Source: Bradyrhizobium hipponense
Lineage (GTDB): Bacteria; Pseudomonadota; Alphaproteobacteria; Rhizobiales; Xanthobacteraceae
Reading direction: 5' to 3'
Length of the DNA: 64,000 bases
Assembly: GCF_008123965.1 (NCBI RefSeq)
Contig: NZ_VSTH01000014.1
Coordinates: 248,001-312,000 of the forward strand
The translations under genes and the position numbers were made by a program. A model generated the notes under the pieces. The model did not search any database. It saw nothing but the letters and a program-made list of their open reading frames with translations, and was not told the origin of the DNA. Shown here piece by piece: positions 1-9,775 of this stretch (position 1 is its first letter; every line of letters starts with the position of its first letter).

Positions 1-1
1 C

Positions 2-799
2 GAGGAGCATCTCGGCGTGCGCCTGTTCGACCGCAAAGCGGGACGCGCCGTGCTCACAGAGGAAGGCGAACTCTTGTATCGCCGCGTGCTGGAGGGCTTT
101 CGCAGCATCGAGACCGGACTGGTCGAGATCGAGCGCCGCCGCAAAGGCACTGAGACCGTCACGTTGTCGGTGTCCTCCGCCTTCACGACGCATTGGCTGA
201 TGCCGCGGATCGACAAGCTCCAGCGGCAGTTTCCGAGAGTCGATTTGCGCTTTCAGCTGATCTCGGGCGCATTGCGCGGGCCGGTGGAGAATGTCGACCT
301 TGGCATGCGCTTTCGCGATCGCGATGAGCCTTCGGCCGGCGGCACGCTGGTGATGAAGGAGGTGATGCTGCCGGTGTGCAGCCCCGGCTATCTCCGTCAG
401 ACCGGGCAGGCGGAAGGCAACACCATCATTCGCCTGGCCGAGACGCCCGGCGACTGGGCGGCGGACTACCCATCCTTTCTCACGAAGCGCCGCGGTGCGG
501 CGAAGACGCTGAGCTTCACCGACTATGCCGTCGTGGTGCAGGCCGCCCTGCTCGGCCAAGGCATCGCGCTCGGCTGGCTGACGGTCACCTCGCACTGGCT
601 ATTGACCGGTGCGCTGACGCCGGCATCCGACGCGCTCACCACCACCCGGCGGATCTGCGAATTCCTGCCGCCGCGCAATCGGCCAATGCGGCCCGTCGCC
701 GCCGAGATCCGCGACTGGATCATCGAGCAGATGCAAAGCGAGCTCACCGCGATCGACCGCCTTCACCCGAAGCTCGGCTTGATATCGGCCTGCTATTGA
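2..799 (+). CDS. LysR-family regulator, 5' end cut off by window edge
   Basis: The reading frame is already open at base 2 and ends at TGA 797-799. The first visible residues ([11 protein letters not shown], then LTEEGE) match the end of a LysR winged-helix domain, so about 45-50 N-terminal residues lie upstream of the window. The rest is a LysR effector-binding domain of the GcvA-like type ([17 protein letters not shown], later DLGMRF and LPVCSPGYL). LysR proteins are tetrameric DNA-binding regulators that respond to small metabolites. The gene converges on the SDR/sugar-transport operon and may or may not regulate it. The effector is unknown. Confidence 0.85.
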   Translation, partial: EEHLGVRLFDRKAGRAVLTEEGELLYRRVLEGFRSIETGLVEIERRRKGTETVTLSVSSAFTTHWLMPRIDKLQRQFPRVDLRFQLISGALRGPVENVDLGMRFRDRDEPSAGGTLVMKEVMLPVCSPGYLRQTGQAEGNTIIRLAETPGDWAADYPSFLTKRRGAAKTLSFTDYAVVVQAALLGQGIALGWLTVTSHWLLTGALTPASDALTTTRRICEFLPPRNRPMRPVAAEIRDWIIEQMQSELTAIDRLHPKLGLISACY

Positions 800-806
800 T
801 GTGATT

Positions 807-923
807 GCGCCACAACGCAATGTCCGCCTTGGCGGATCCGAGTAACGTGCCGAACTCATCGAACACTGCGGCGCGCGCACTGCCTGTGCCGACGTCGATG
901 CCCAGAAAATGCTTTTCGCACAT
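807..923 (-). pseudogene. 5' remnant of an FGGY-family carbohydrate kinase
   Basis: On the minus strand an ATG at 923 begins [20 protein letters not shown], followed by [19 protein letters not shown]. This is the N-terminal phosphate-binding strand of ribulokinase-like FGGY kinases (GxDxGTxSxRxxxFD). Similarity stops after about 39 residues, where a full kinase needs about 500. What follows belongs to the convergent LysR gene. The start lies about 35 bp downstream of the SDR stop codon, where a sugar kinase gene would fit in this operon. I read it as the stub of a kinase gene whose body was deleted. Confidence 0.7.
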
Positions 924-957
924 GCTCGGTGATCCCCATCGTGCTTGGCGATGACGT

Positions 958-1686
958 TTACAAGTCGTTGCTCTGCGGCAGGATGACGAGATCGCGGATG
1001 GTGACATTCCTCGGCCGCGTCAGCATGAACAGCACGGCCTCGGCCACTTCGGCCGGCTGCATCAAGCCTCCGGCTGCCAATTCGTCATCGAGCTTTTCCT
1101 TGGGCCAGTCCTTGATCAGGGCCGTGACCACGGGACCAGGAGCCACGGCGCCGACGCGCAGCCCATGCTTGGCGACCTGCCGCCTGACCGTATGCACGAA
1201 CGCCTGAACGGCATGCTTGGAAGCGGTGTAGATCGGCTCCCAAACCACCGGCACCAGACCAGCAATCGAGCTCGTCACGATGATGTCGCCAGTCCCGCGC
1301 GCGATCATGTGCGGCAGGACGGCATGGACCGAACGGAAGGTAGCGTTCACGTTGAGGTTCAGCACGCGGTCCCAGACATCGGGATCCCCGTCCACAATAT
1401 CGCCGCCGACGTAGGTTCCGGCATTGGCGTGGAAGATATCGAGTTGGCCCGCTCGGTCCAGTATCCCCGGCATCATGCGGCTGACGCTTTCAGGCTTGGT
1501 GAGGTCGATCGTCAACGGGACGGCCTCCGGGCCGAGGATTGCGCAAGCCGAGTTCAAGGCATCCTCGTCACGGTCGACCAGCACGACGCGCGCGCCCTCG
1601 CGCAGCAGAATCCTGGAGCATTCCAGACCGATCCCCGAAGCCGCTCCCGTGATGGCGGCTACTTTTCCGGACAGCGTGAGAGTCAT
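958..1686 (-). CDS. SDR-family oxidoreductase, probable sugar/polyol dehydrogenase
   Basis: 242 residues. The classical short-chain dehydrogenase signature is present: the TGAASGIG cofactor loop near residues 13-20, NAG in HANAGTY, a catalytic Ser in TSSIAG, and YTASK near residue 148. These enzymes oxidise or reduce alcohols and sugars with NAD(P). I chose the ATG at 1686 (MTLTLSGKV) because it gives the family's usual N-terminus; the frame extends further upstream into the permease gene without matching the family. It is last in an operon after binding protein, ATPase and permease, so it probably oxidises the imported sugar or polyol. The substrate is unknown. Confidence 0.9.
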   Translation of the reverse strand: MTLTLSGKVAAITGAASGIGLECSRILLREGARVVLVDRDEDALNSACAILGPEAVPLTIDLTKPESVSRMMPGILDRAGQLDIFHANAGTYVGGDIVDGDPDVWDRVLNLNVNATFRSVHAVLPHMIARGTGDIIVTSSIAGLVPVVWEPIYTASKHAVQAFVHTVRRQVAKHGLRVGAVAPGPVVTALIKDWPKEKLDDELAAGGLMQPAEVAEAVLFMLTRPRNVTIRDLVILPQSNDL

Positions 1687-1711
1687 GGCGTTCCTGTTGC
1701 TTGGGGTGATT

Positions 1712-2968
1712 TCAGGCCCGGCCATGGGACATGCGCGAGCGGCGGGCCAACGAATCGACGATGACGGCAACGGCCAGCACGGCGCCAGTGATCATGTACC
1801 GGAGTGAAGATGACAGATCGAGCAGCGTCAGACCGCTGGCGATCGATTGAATTACGATGATGCCAAGCAGCGCGGAATAAGCGGTGCCGCGACCGCCGAA
1901 CAGGCTGGTTCCACCGATCACGGCGGCTGCGATGGCGTTGAGATTAACATCGCCGGTGCCGGCCTGCTGGCTTGCGGACGCCAGGCGCGCCGCCGAAAGA
2001 ATGCCGCCAGCGGCCGCGAAGGTCGCGCATAGCACGAAGGCCGTCATGTAAGTCCGACGCACGTTGATGCCAGCACGGCGCGCCGCCTCCCGGTTGCCTC
2101 CGACAGCATTCATCGAGCGTCCCCACTTTGTTCGGGTCAACGCATAGTTCATCGCTACGACCAGGGCGACGAACAGGCCGAACATCCAGGGCACGCCGCG
2201 ATCTTGATTTAGATAATAAACGACGAGCTCGAGAATGATCGTAATCACGATGCCCCGAAGCAACAGGCTGCCCAGCGATCTCGCCGACAGACCAGCCTGC
2301 TTGCGGCGAGCGGCAGTTCGAAAAGCTGTTGCGAATACCACCGCGCCGGTCACCGCGGCCAGCGTGTAGGCGACCGCAGGCGGCATGACCAGCGTCTGGC
2401 CAAAATTCACAAGCGGCGAGCCGTACGGCAGATTGATCGATCCAGTCGAGCCCAGAAGATAAAGCTGCAAGCCCAGAACCGCGAGCAGGCCGGCCAGTGT
2501 CGAGACGAAGCTTGGCATCCCGAAGCGGTTAAACAACACCGCGTAGAGTGCGCCAATGGCTCCGCCGACGACGAGCGCCGCGAAAATCGCGAGCCACGCC
2601 GGCCATTCCATGTTGACCCAGAGCACGCCAACCATGGCCGAAGCGAAACCGCTGACCGAGCCCACGGACAGATCGATTTCGCCGACCATCAGGATGCAGA
2701 CAATCCCAAGCGCGATCACCCCCACCGTCGAACAGTCGAACAACAGGTTGACGAGATTGTTGCTCGACAGGAACACCGGATTGAGGCTCTGGAACGCCGT
2801 GCAGATGATCACGAGCCCGATCACGACCGGAAGCGCGCCGAGATCGCCGGAGCGGACCCGGTCCAGGAAGGCGCGCGTGGCGCCGGCAAGACCCGTATCG
2901 CTGCGAATCCGCTCGTCGGCGCGATCGAGCGGCGCCGACGTTGCGCGACGTTCCTTGTCGCCGTTCAC
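1712..2968 (-). CDS. Sugar ABC transporter permease (RbsC/XylH type)
   Basis: 418 residues with about 10 hydrophobic segments, starting around residue 48 after a charged cytoplasmic leader. [16 protein letters not shown] and [11 protein letters not shown] are hallmarks of the BPD_transp_2 permeases for ribose, xylose and fructose. The protein forms the membrane channel with the upstream ATPase and binding protein. Its ATG overlaps the ATPase stop by 4 bp (2965-2968), which indicates translational coupling. The length is at the XylH end of the family. Confidence 0.93.
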   Translation of the reverse strand: MNGDKERRATSAPLDRADERIRSDTGLAGATRAFLDRVRSGDLGALPVVIGLVIICTAFQSLNPVFLSSNNLVNLLFDCSTVGVIALGIVCILMVGEIDLSVGSVSGFASAMVGVLWVNMEWPAWLAIFAALVVGGAIGALYAVLFNRFGMPSFVSTLAGLLAVLGLQLYLLGSTGSINLPYGSPLVNFGQTLVMPPAVAYTLAAVTGAVVFATAFRTAARRKQAGLSARSLGSLLLRGIVITIILELVVYYLNQDRGVPWMFGLFVALVVAMNYALTRTKWGRSMNAVGGNREAARRAGINVRRTYMTAFVLCATFAAAGGILSAARLASASQQAGTGDVNLNAIAAAVIGGTSLFGGRGTAYSALLGIIVIQSIASGLTLLDLSSSLRYMITGAVLAVAVIVDSLARRSRMSHGRA

Positions 2969-3786
2969 GGCCGCGGCTCCCTTGAATGTTCACGTGAGCC
3001 CTGTCGCCGCTCTGCGCGGCGCGACACGGCATTGTTCGAGGCCCCCGTGATGGCGCTCACGAGTTCCTGGTTGGATGCGTCAGGATGGAAGATGCCGTTG
3101 TTGCGTCCGAGCCGCAGCACCACGATCCTGTCCGCGACCGCGCGGACGTCTTCCATATTGTGACTGATCATCACCACAGCGAGACCACGATCGCGGACGC
3201 GCTCGATCAGATCAAGCACCTCAGCGGTCTGCGCCACGCCAAGCGCGGCCGTTGGTTCGTCGAGCAGGATCAGTTTCGGCTCGAGCAGCAGCGAACGGGC
3301 AATCGCAACCGTCTGGCGCTGGCCGCCGGAAAGCGATGCCACCGGCTCGCGAACACTGGGGATGCGCGCCGACAGTTCGTTGAGCAGGGTCCAGGCCCGA
3401 ATCTCCATCGCCACCTCGTCGAGGCGCCATGGATCGAGTTCCCGTCCGAGGAAAATGTTGGCGACGACGTCGAGATTCTCACACAGCGCCAGATCCTGGA
3501 ATACGGTCGCGATACCGAGCCGCAGCGACGCGGCCGGATCGTCGAGGGCCACGATGTCGCGGCAGAAGGTGATCGTTCCCGAGTCCGGCAGATGAACGCC
3601 GGCGAGGATCTTCACCAGGGTCGACTTGCCGGCGCCATTGTCGCCGACCAACGCGACGACCTCGCCGGCGTGGACATCCAGATCGATGTTGGTCAAGGCG
3701 GAGACGGCGCCGAAGTTTTTCGAAATGCCGCGCAGGCTGAGCACCAGGCCGTTCTGCGAATTGGATTGCGATGTCAGGTCGGTCAT
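2965..3786 (-). CDS. Sugar ABC transporter ATP-binding protein, single ABC domain
   Basis: 273 residues. Walker A is GDNGAGKST (residues about 47-55), the signature is LSGGQRQTVAIARS, Walker B is LILLDEPTAAL, and the H-loop is MISHNMED. Unlike the tandem-domain RbsA/XylG proteins (about 500 residues) it has one ABC domain, as in FrcA-type fructose importers, so it should work as a homodimer. ATG 3786 (MTDLTSQS) is preferred over an upstream in-frame ATG at 3834, which would start inside an inverted repeat. The C-terminal tail is rich in Arg and Ser and looks unstructured. Confidence 0.92.
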   Translation of the reverse strand: MTDLTSQSNSQNGLVLSLRGISKNFGAVSALTNIDLDVHAGEVVALVGDNGAGKSTLVKILAGVHLPDSGTITFCRDIVALDDPAASLRLGIATVFQDLALCENLDVVANIFLGRELDPWRLDEVAMEIRAWTLLNELSARIPSVREPVASLSGGQRQTVAIARSLLLEPKLILLDEPTAALGVAQTAEVLDLIERVRDRGLAVVMISHNMEDVRAVADRIVVLRLGRNNGIFHPDASNQELVSAITGASNNAVSRRAERRQGSREHSREPRP

Positions 3787-3806
3787 GCGTGGCGTTCCAT
3801 GATCGT

Positions 3807-3841
3807 CCCGGCGATGTGGCGAACCGAACCGCATCGCCGGG
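3807..3841. other. Intercistronic inverted repeat after sugar-binding protein gene
   Basis: A perfect 10-bp inverted repeat (CCCGGCGATG at 3807-3816, CATCGCCGGG at 3832-3841) with a 15-nt loop lies between the binding-protein stop (3865) and the ATPase start (3786). No T-run follows on the minus strand, so it is not a standard terminator. Its position suits an mRNA-stabilising or attenuating hairpin that gives more binding protein than membrane subunits. Confidence 0.65.
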
Positions 3842-3864
3842 CCAAATGATACCTTGACGACACT

Positions 3865-4950
3865 CTACTTGGTAATGCCGAGTTTCTTGCAGCCTTCGGC
3901 ATAGCGGCCCCCACAGAGCACTTCGGCGCTCTGGATCGGCTTGCCGTTGATCCGCTTGTCGACGATCTCTGCCTTGAGGTTGTCGGCCGTGACCAGCGTC
4001 GGTGTGAACAACTGCGACGGCGTGTTGAACAGCGTGGTTTCAGATTTCGGCTTCTCCCCCGCGAGCAACTGGACAGCCACATTGGCCGCCGCAGCCGCGA
4101 CGATCTCGCTTGGCTTGTTGATGGTGTTGTATTGGTCCCCGGCAATAATCAGTTGGAGGCCAGCAATGGTGGCGTCGTTGCCGGTAACCGGCGGCACCGG
4201 ATTGACCCCTGCAGCCTTGAGAGCGGCGATCGCGGCACCGCCGGTGCCGTCGTTGGCGGCCACGACGCCCACAATCTTCTTTCCGAAACGGGTAATCTGG
4301 CCGCTGGCCCACTGCTGCGCCTTCGGCGGCGCCCAATCCGGCGTGTCGTACTCGGCGAGCGTCTTGTATCCACTGCCCGCCAGACCGTCGTGGATGCCGT
4401 CCCTGATCAGCCCGGCCGCGGCATCGGTCGGTGAGCCGTTGATCTCCAGTACGCCGACATCGTCGGTCGGCACTTTGGTCGCCTTGAGATGGTCGACCAG
4501 CGATTTGGCAATTGCCTTGCCGATCGCCTTGTTGTCGAAAGACACGTAAAAGTCCGCCGCCGTGGAGGGGATCGGCCGATCATAGGCAATGACCTTCACG
4601 CCCTGCCCCTGGGCCTGCTTCACGAGCGATGCCGCAGCGGTGGAATCGACGGGGTCGATGACGATCACCTTGGCGCCCTGCGAAATGACGGAATTAAACT
4701 GCTGCTGTTGGCGAGACGCATTCGCGTCGGCGTTCTGGTAGAGCACCTTACAGGTCGGGCACAGCTTGCTCATCTCAGCCACGAAACCAGGGCGATCGTG
4801 TTCTTCGTAACGTGTCGAGGCCTGGTCCGGCATCAGAAAAGCGACCGTGGCGCCCGATACTTTGGCATTCTGACCGAAAGCGGGGCCGCCTGCCAGAACG
4901 CACAAGGCGAGCGCCGCCATCCCGACTCCGTTCAATGATGCTAGTGTCAT
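3865..4950 (-). CDS. Sugar ABC transporter periplasmic binding protein (XylF/RbsB type)
   Basis: 361 residues. An N-terminal signal peptide (hydrophobic stretch about 8-22, cleavage near AFG-QN) is followed by a Peripla_BP_4 fold. VIVIDPVDSTAAASLVKQA, VIAYDRPI and FYVSFDNKAIG closely recall D-xylose-binding XylF. It captures a monosaccharide or polyol in the periplasm for the downstream ATPase and permease. It is first in the operon, followed by 78 nt holding an inverted repeat. A short hairpin-like repeat (GCAACC/GGTTGC, 4974-4990) lies just upstream of the start. Confidence 0.93.
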   Translation of the reverse strand: MTLASLNGVGMAALALCVLAGGPAFGQNAKVSGATVAFLMPDQASTRYEEHDRPGFVAEMSKLCPTCKVLYQNADANASRQQQQFNSVISQGAKVIVIDPVDSTAAASLVKQAQGQGVKVIAYDRPIPSTAADFYVSFDNKAIGKAIAKSLVDHLKATKVPTDDVGVLEINGSPTDAAAGLIRDGIHDGLAGSGYKTLAEYDTPDWAPPKAQQWASGQITRFGKKIVGVVAANDGTGGAAIAALKAAGVNPVPPVTGNDATIAGLQLIIAGDQYNTINKPSEIVAAAAANVAVQLLAGEKPKSETTLFNTPSQLFTPTLVTADNLKAEIVDKRINGKPIQSAEVLCGGRYAEGCKKLGITK

Positions 4951-5160
4951 ATGGTCTTCTCCCTAGGGTAAGAGCAACCCCTGCGGTTGCCTTGAATGCG
5001 TAGGGTTGGCGCCGGCGATCCCGGACAATCCCCCATCTTTTTGTCGATCGCTACACACAACAGTCATCCGTCCTCGAAGCGGTGGAAGCCCGTTCGCGCC
5101 GTGTGTCGAATAATACGTCATCTCGCTCGACGAGCTATGCGGCCAAGCCGTAGAACCTTC

Positions 5161-6045
5161 TCATGCGGCTTTGGGTGCGTTGATGTTGTCGAGCAGCAAT
5201 CGCCGGAACTGTGATGGTGTCATTCCCTTCTCGGCGAGGAACTGTCGATTGAAATTCGACATGTTGTTGTAGCCGACTTCGTAACAGATACTTGCAATCG
5301 AGGCCTGCTCATCGCTCATCAGAATCTGGCAGGCAAGATTGATGCGCAGCCGTTTTACATATTGCATCAGCGACATGCCGGTGTGCTGGCGGAACGCACG
5401 CGAGAAGGCGCTTGTGCTCTGACCTGCGATCTCGGCGAGATCCATCTCGCCGAACGGCTTGGTCAGATGCTTGCGGAGATAGGCGAGCGCTTTGTTGATG
5501 CCTGCGGACATGTAGCCGGACGGATCGGGCAAGTAGCTGGCGCTGGCCAGCATGCGCGATCCCCGTGCCCGGCTCAACACGCCAGCGATCAGCATGAACA
5601 ACTCGATGCGGCGCATGCCATTGGCATGCATTGTCTCTTCGAGCAGCGGCGAGAGCCGCCGGCTGGTTTCGCAGCTGAACAGCACACCGCGCCGGGACGA
5701 TTCCAGCACCGGCTGCAGCGCCGCGAGCTCCGGCAGGGCTTTGATGGCGCCGTCGATGAACTCCTCGCTGAACTGGATAATGCGGCAGCGCAGCGGAATG
5801 CTGGTCCCGGGCGGAATGTCGCTGACCCAATTGTGCGGCAGGTTGGGCCCGGTCAGCACCAGGTTCCCGGGCGCGAAATCGCCGATGAAATCGCCGACGA
5901 AATAGCGGCCGGTCGTCGCCGCCACCATGTGCAGCTCATATTCGGGGTGGAAATGCCATCGTACGGTGCGGAAGGGATAGCCGTGGGACCAGGCGGCAAA
6001 GGACTCGCCAGGCCTTATCTGGACCAATTCAAGATCCGGCTCCAT
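5161..6045 (-). CDS. AraC-family transcriptional regulator
   Basis: 294 residues. The N-terminal half is a cupin-like sensor (HFHPEYELHMV, LPHNWVSD). The C-terminal half has two AraC helix-turn-helix units (DLAEIAGQSTSAFSRAFRQH and SIASICYEVGYNNMSNFNRQF), then the family tail GMTPSQFRR. ATG 6045 (MEPDLELVQ) has a strong Shine-Dalgarno sequence (GGAGGAAGGA), which favours it over an upstream in-frame ATG at 6174. It lies directly upstream of, and in the same direction as, the sugar ABC operon, which it probably controls in response to the sugar. Confidence 0.92.
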   Translation of the reverse strand: MEPDLELVQIRPGESFAAWSHGYPFRTVRWHFHPEYELHMVAATTGRYFVGDFIGDFAPGNLVLTGPNLPHNWVSDIPPGTSIPLRCRIIQFSEEFIDGAIKALPELAALQPVLESSRRGVLFSCETSRRLSPLLEETMHANGMRRIELFMLIAGVLSRARGSRMLASASYLPDPSGYMSAGINKALAYLRKHLTKPFGEMDLAEIAGQSTSAFSRAFRQHTGMSLMQYVKRLRINLACQILMSDEQASIASICYEVGYNNMSNFNRQFLAEKGMTPSQFRRLLLDNINAPKAA

Positions 6046-6153
6046 GTCCTTCCTCCCAGTCGTATGCAGGCACCCGCAACGACCTCGTTCCCAGCCGGCC
6101 GATCTCTGTCGGCTCTTGCTTGATCGTAACGGTAGGTGACGACGTAGACGCGT

Positions 6154-6221
6154 GCCACCACATTTGGTGGCCAATCATGATACTTTTTTGACCCGAGTGG
6201 CACCCTAGATATGATGTGGCA
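6154..6221. promoter_or_regulatory. Clustered TGGCA half-sites upstream of the AraC gene
   Basis: Upstream of the AraC start there is a 7-bp-arm palindrome (GCCACCA-catt-TGGTGGC, 6154-6171) and two direct copies of GTGGCA (6197-6202 and 6216-6221) 19 bp apart. Direct half-sites spaced about two helical turns apart are typical of AraC-family binding. Function is inferred from position only. Confidence 0.35.
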
Positions 6222-6272
6222 TCTCGGGATCATCCCGGATCAGATTTTCGGTAAATGTCTACGCCCGTTTCA

Positions 6273-7262
6273 CTAAACCTCCGCCCGGCTCAAATCATCC
6301 CCGTCACTGAGACAACCCGCCGTTCGCAGCGCCAGCTCGAGCGCATGTTGTTCGGTCGGCGTCACCGGCGGCTGCGGCGGACGTAGCGCGTCGCAGGCGA
6401 GCCGCCCGAGCAGCTTCAGGCACACCTTGAGCCGCGCCGTCGCCCGTCCGCCCGGCGCATGGCGATAGATGGCGACCGCCAGCGGATAGAGCTTGTCGTG
6501 CACGGCCTGGGCCTCACCCCATTCCCCTGCCTCGGCTGCGGACCAGAGCGCGACCATGAGCTCCGGCACGACGGCGGCGAGGCTGACCTGGCTGCCGGCG
6601 GTTCCGATCAAATAGCTCGTCAAGAGATGTTCGTCGCCCGAGCTCAGCACCGTAAAATCCGGGCGCAGCTTGCGGATTAGTCGCAGGTTCTGCTCATAGG
6701 CGGCGACCTCCCAACTGCCTTCCTTGATCGCGACGTAGCGGTGGTCAGCCACAAGTTGCTCCAGCAGCGACGGTGCATAGGGCATCGCGCCGGCGCCGAC
6801 GGGCGCTGCGTAAAGCATCAAGGAGATCGTCGTCGCTTCGCGGATGTGGCGGTGATGCGCCATGACGCAGCCATCGGCATGCGCCAGCGCCCAGCTGTTG
6901 GGAGGAAACACCAATAGCCCGTCCGCGCCGGCCCGCTCCAGCGCAGCCGCCTCGCGCGCGGCCTCAAGGCTCGATTCGTGATTGACGCCAGAGACGATCA
7001 AGCAGTCCTTCGGCGCATGCCCGCGTGCGATCTCCACCACGCGGCGCTTTTCGGCCAGCGACAGCACGAAATTCTCACCGGCATGGCCGTTGACCAAGAG
7101 GCCGTTGATCCCCGGCACCGACGTGACCGATGAGATATGTGCCGCCAGCGCCGGCTCGTCGATCAGGAAGTTCGGCGTCATCGGCACAATGGTCGCGGCA
7201 TGGATGCCGCGCAGGCGGTCGCCGAATGATCGCACCATCTGGTCCCTCGCCGCCGCCATCAT
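6273..7262 (-). CDS. DapA/DHDPS-family lyase or aldolase (NGHAGE subtype)
   Basis: 329 residues with the (beta/alpha)8 dihydrodipicolinate synthase pattern. The predicted Schiff-base Lys is in YVAIKEGS and the conserved Tyr in LMLYAAP. The usual GSTGE loop reads NGHAGE, shared with the paralogue at 10090-11043. Family members cleave or form C-C bonds of 2-oxo acids, or dehydrate sugar acids, through a lysine imine. It is last in the long minus-strand operon led from 15164 and lies 4 nt after the ABC ATPase stop, so its substrate is probably the imported compound or a product of it. Confidence 0.85.
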   Translation of the reverse strand: MMAAARDQMVRSFGDRLRGIHAATIVPMTPNFLIDEPALAAHISSVTSVPGINGLLVNGHAGENFVLSLAEKRRVVEIARGHAPKDCLIVSGVNHESSLEAAREAAALERAGADGLLVFPPNSWALAHADGCVMAHHRHIREATTISLMLYAAPVGAGAMPYAPSLLEQLVADHRYVAIKEGSWEVAAYEQNLRLIRKLRPDFTVLSSGDEHLLTSYLIGTAGSQVSLAAVVPELMVALWSAAEAGEWGEAQAVHDKLYPLAVAIYRHAPGGRATARLKVCLKLLGRLACDALRPPQPPVTPTEQHALELALRTAGCLSDGDDLSRAEV

Positions 7263-7266
7263 CCGG

Positions 7267-8073
7267 TCAGTGAATGATCTGGTCGAGGAACGTCCTTGCC
7301 CGCTCGGACTTCGGATAGTTGAAGAACTCCTCCGGCGCGGACTGTTCGACGATCTTCCCCTCGTTCATGAACACGATCCGGTCCGCGACCTCGCGGGCAA
7401 AGCCCATTTCATGGGTCACGCACAGCATCGTCATGCCCTCTTCCGCGAGCTTCTTCATGGTCTCCAGCACCTCCTTGACCATCTCGGGATCGAGCGCCGA
7501 GGTCGGCTCGTCGAACAGCATGATCTTCGGCCGCATGCACAGCGCGCGTGCGATGGCAACGCGTTGCTGTTGGCCACCAGAGAGCTGCCCCGGAAATTTC
7601 TCGGCCTGGTCCGGAATCCGGACCTTGGTCAGGAAATGCATGGCGAGATCCCTTGCTTCCTCCTTCGTCATGCCGCTCACGGTCATCGGCGCCAGGATGC
7701 AGTTCTCCAGCGTCGTCATGTGCGGAAACAGATTGAAGCTCTGGAACACCATGCCGGTGTCGCGCCTGACGGCATCGATGTTCTTCTGCTGGCGATCGAG
7801 CTCGGTGCCGTTGACGTAGATCAGCCCCTCGTCGTGCTTCTCGATGTGGTTGATGCAGCGGATCAGGGTCGACTTGCCCGAGCCGGAGGGACCGCAGACC
7901 ACGATCTTTTCGCCCTTGGCGACCTTGAGATCAATCTCGTTGAGCGCGGTGAACTCGCCATAATGCTTGTAGACGGCCTCCATGCGAACCGCTGGCACGT
8001 CGCGCAGCTTCGGCTGCACCATTTCACCCTTGATACTGGTTGCCATCGCTGTGTTCCCCAATGATGCGCTCAT
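7267..8073 (-). CDS. Polar amino-acid type ABC transporter ATPase (GlnQ/HisP type)
   Basis: 268 residues. Walker A is GPSGSGKST, the signature is [14 protein letters not shown], Walker B is [15 protein letters not shown], and the H-loop is VTHEMGF, all typical of polar amino-acid transporters. The start ATG 8073 overlaps the permease stop by 4 bp; the longer upstream frame is only the permease gene read out of frame. It powers the importer made with the permease at 8070-8801 and the binding protein at 8819-9655. Confidence 0.93.
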   Translation of the reverse strand: MSASLGNTAMATSIKGEMVQPKLRDVPAVRMEAVYKHYGEFTALNEIDLKVAKGEKIVVCGPSGSGKSTLIRCINHIEKHDEGLIYVNGTELDRQQKNIDAVRRDTGMVFQSFNLFPHMTTLENCILAPMTVSGMTKEEARDLAMHFLTKVRIPDQAEKFPGQLSGGQQQRVAIARALCMRPKIMLFDEPTSALDPEMVKEVLETMKKLAEEGMTMLCVTHEMGFAREVADRIVFMNEGKIVEQSAPEEFFNYPKSERARTFLDQIIH

Positions 8074-8801
8074 GCTCTGGCCTCGACGCTGGCCTGTGCG
8101 ACCGGCACCCTCGCCGCGGCCCGCTTCGATTTCGAAGCACTGGAGCGGCCGAAATGCTTCTCCAGCCGGCGCTGGATTGCGTCCCAGACAGAGGTCAGGA
8201 TCAGGTAATACGCGGTGGCAGCTGCATACACCTCGAGGATCTGAAAATGCTCCTGCATCAGCATGTCGCTGCGCCGCATGAGCTCCTCGACCGAGATGAC
8301 GGAAGCGAGCGAGGTCGCTTTCAACAGCGAATTGATGGAGTTGCCGAGCGGCGGGATCATCAGCCGAAACGCCTGCGGCAGAGTGATGCGCCGGAACGTC
8401 ACCCATGGCGACAGGCTCAAGGCCCACGCGGCCTCCCGCTGCCCCGCCGAGACGGCCATGAAGCCGCTGCGGACGATCTCGGCCAGATAGGCGGCCTCGT
8501 TGAGGATCAGTCCGACTAGCGCGCAGGTGATCACGGAGAACTTGATCCCCAGCTGCGGCAAGCCGCTGTAGATGACCACCAACTGGATCAACAGCGGCGT
8601 GCCGCGGAAAAACCAGGTATAGAACCGCGCCGCACCTGATAGCACCGGGTTGGACGACATGCGCATCAACGCGATGCCCATGCCGAGGATCAATCCGCCG
8701 ATGACAGCCGCTATCGTCAAGCCGATGGTGACGAGCACACCCTTCATCAGGAAGTAGTTGAAGAAGTAGTTGACGGCAGCCGTCGGACTGAAATGGCTCA
8801 T
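8070..8801 (-). CDS. Polar amino-acid type ABC transporter permease (HisM/GlnP type)
   Basis: 243 residues with about five membrane segments. The EAA loop ([20 protein letters not shown]), then [10 protein letters not shown] and [14 protein letters not shown], are the hallmarks of the His/Glu/Gln/Arg permeases. The C-terminus is basic ([11 protein letters not shown]). Only one permease gene is present, so it should function as a homodimer. It lies 17 nt after the binding-protein gene and overlaps the ATPase start. Confidence 0.93.
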   Translation of the reverse strand: MSHFSPTAAVNYFFNYFLMKGVLVTIGLTIAAVIGGLILGMGIALMRMSSNPVLSGAARFYTWFFRGTPLLIQLVVIYSGLPQLGIKFSVITCALVGLILNEAAYLAEIVRSGFMAVSAGQREAAWALSLSPWVTFRRITLPQAFRLMIPPLGNSINSLLKATSLASVISVEELMRRSDMLMQEHFQILEVYAAATAYYLILTSVWDAIQRRLEKHFGRSSASKSKRAAARVPVAQASVEARA

Positions 8802-8818
8802 CGGCTCGTCTCCGTGGT

Positions 8819-9655
8819 TCAGGCCGGACCAGGGCCGGCGATCGCGATCGGCTGATCGGCCGGCACGCTGGTCAGACCAAACTTGTCGAACAATGCCTGG
8901 TAGCTGCCGTCGGCGCGCATCGCGTTCAGCGCCTTGACGACGGCATCAACCACCTTCTTGTTACGGAAGCCTAGCGTGGTGCGTGCCGTGCCGAGCCCGC
9001 TCAATACCTCTTTCACGCGACCGCGGCCGACGAGATCGCGCGCCACGCTGTCGACGAGCAGCGCATTGTCCACCTGTCCCGCGAGCAGCGCACTCACGAC
9101 GTTGGTCGCCGTCGGGAAGGTGCGCATCTCGATAGCTGGTCCGCCCTTTGCCACGTTCGCATCGCTGAGTTTCTTGAGCCAGTTCATCTGGTAAGTGCTG
9201 ACCTCGACGGCGGATGTTTTCCCGATCAGGTCTCCTTCGCCAGCAATTTTTGTGCCGCTGTCGGGCGAAACCACCACCGAAATCGCCTGGATCGCGTAGG
9301 GCACCATGTACATCAGCTTGGAACGTTCCTCGGTCCAGAACATGCCGGTGTCGATGCCGTCGATGCGCCCCGCATTCATGGCCGGCATCATCGCCGGAAA
9401 ATCCATCCGGACGAGCTCGACCGGAAGACACAACCGTTTGCCGAGCTCGGTGGCGAGCTCCACGTTGAGACCCTGCAACTGGCCGTCCTTGTCGACGAAC
9501 TGCTGCGGCGGATTGGTCGGATTGATGGAGAGCTGCAATTTCCCCGGCGCAATCAGATTGTCGTCGGTGATCGCCGGCGTGCATGCGGCATGCGCAGCAG
9601 TGGATGCGAGAACGAGTGCAGCAGCGGCACTCAAGCGAAACAGGGTCGAGAGCAT
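8819..9655 (-). CDS. ABC transporter periplasmic binding protein (SBP family 3), copy A
   Basis: 278 residues with a signal peptide cleaved near AHA-AC. The SBP_bac_3 fold is indicated by [20 protein letters not shown] and [11 protein letters not shown]. It is clearly paralogous to the protein at 20156-20992: the same length and the same motifs ([28 protein letters not shown]). It delivers a polar solute to the adjacent permease and ATPase. The motif TGxFWTEERS is not one I associate with characterised GlnH/HisJ proteins, so the ligand may be unusual. Confidence 0.9.
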   Translation of the reverse strand: MLSTLFRLSAAAALVLASTAAHAACTPAITDDNLIAPGKLQLSINPTNPPQQFVDKDGQLQGLNVELATELGKRLCLPVELVRMDFPAMMPAMNAGRIDGIDTGMFWTEERSKLMYMVPYAIQAISVVVSPDSGTKIAGEGDLIGKTSAVEVSTYQMNWLKKLSDANVAKGGPAIEMRTFPTATNVVSALLAGQVDNALLVDSVARDLVGRGRVKEVLSGLGTARTTLGFRNKKVVDAVVKALNAMRADGSYQALFDKFGLTSVPADQPIAIAGPGPA

Positions 9656-9775
9656 GTGATACCTCCAGTAAGACGCAATGACCGATGCAGTTCCTCGCCC
9701 GGCTTTCCCCTCAATATTTTTGGATGCGACCGGCCGGATCTCGCGACAAGGCAGGCAGCATCGTCATCGATCCCT

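Noticed and set aside
6225..6237. CGGGAT-C-ATCCCG palindrome after the first DapA-like gene
   Set aside because: Arms are short and no T-run follows, so neither terminator nor operator could be supported.
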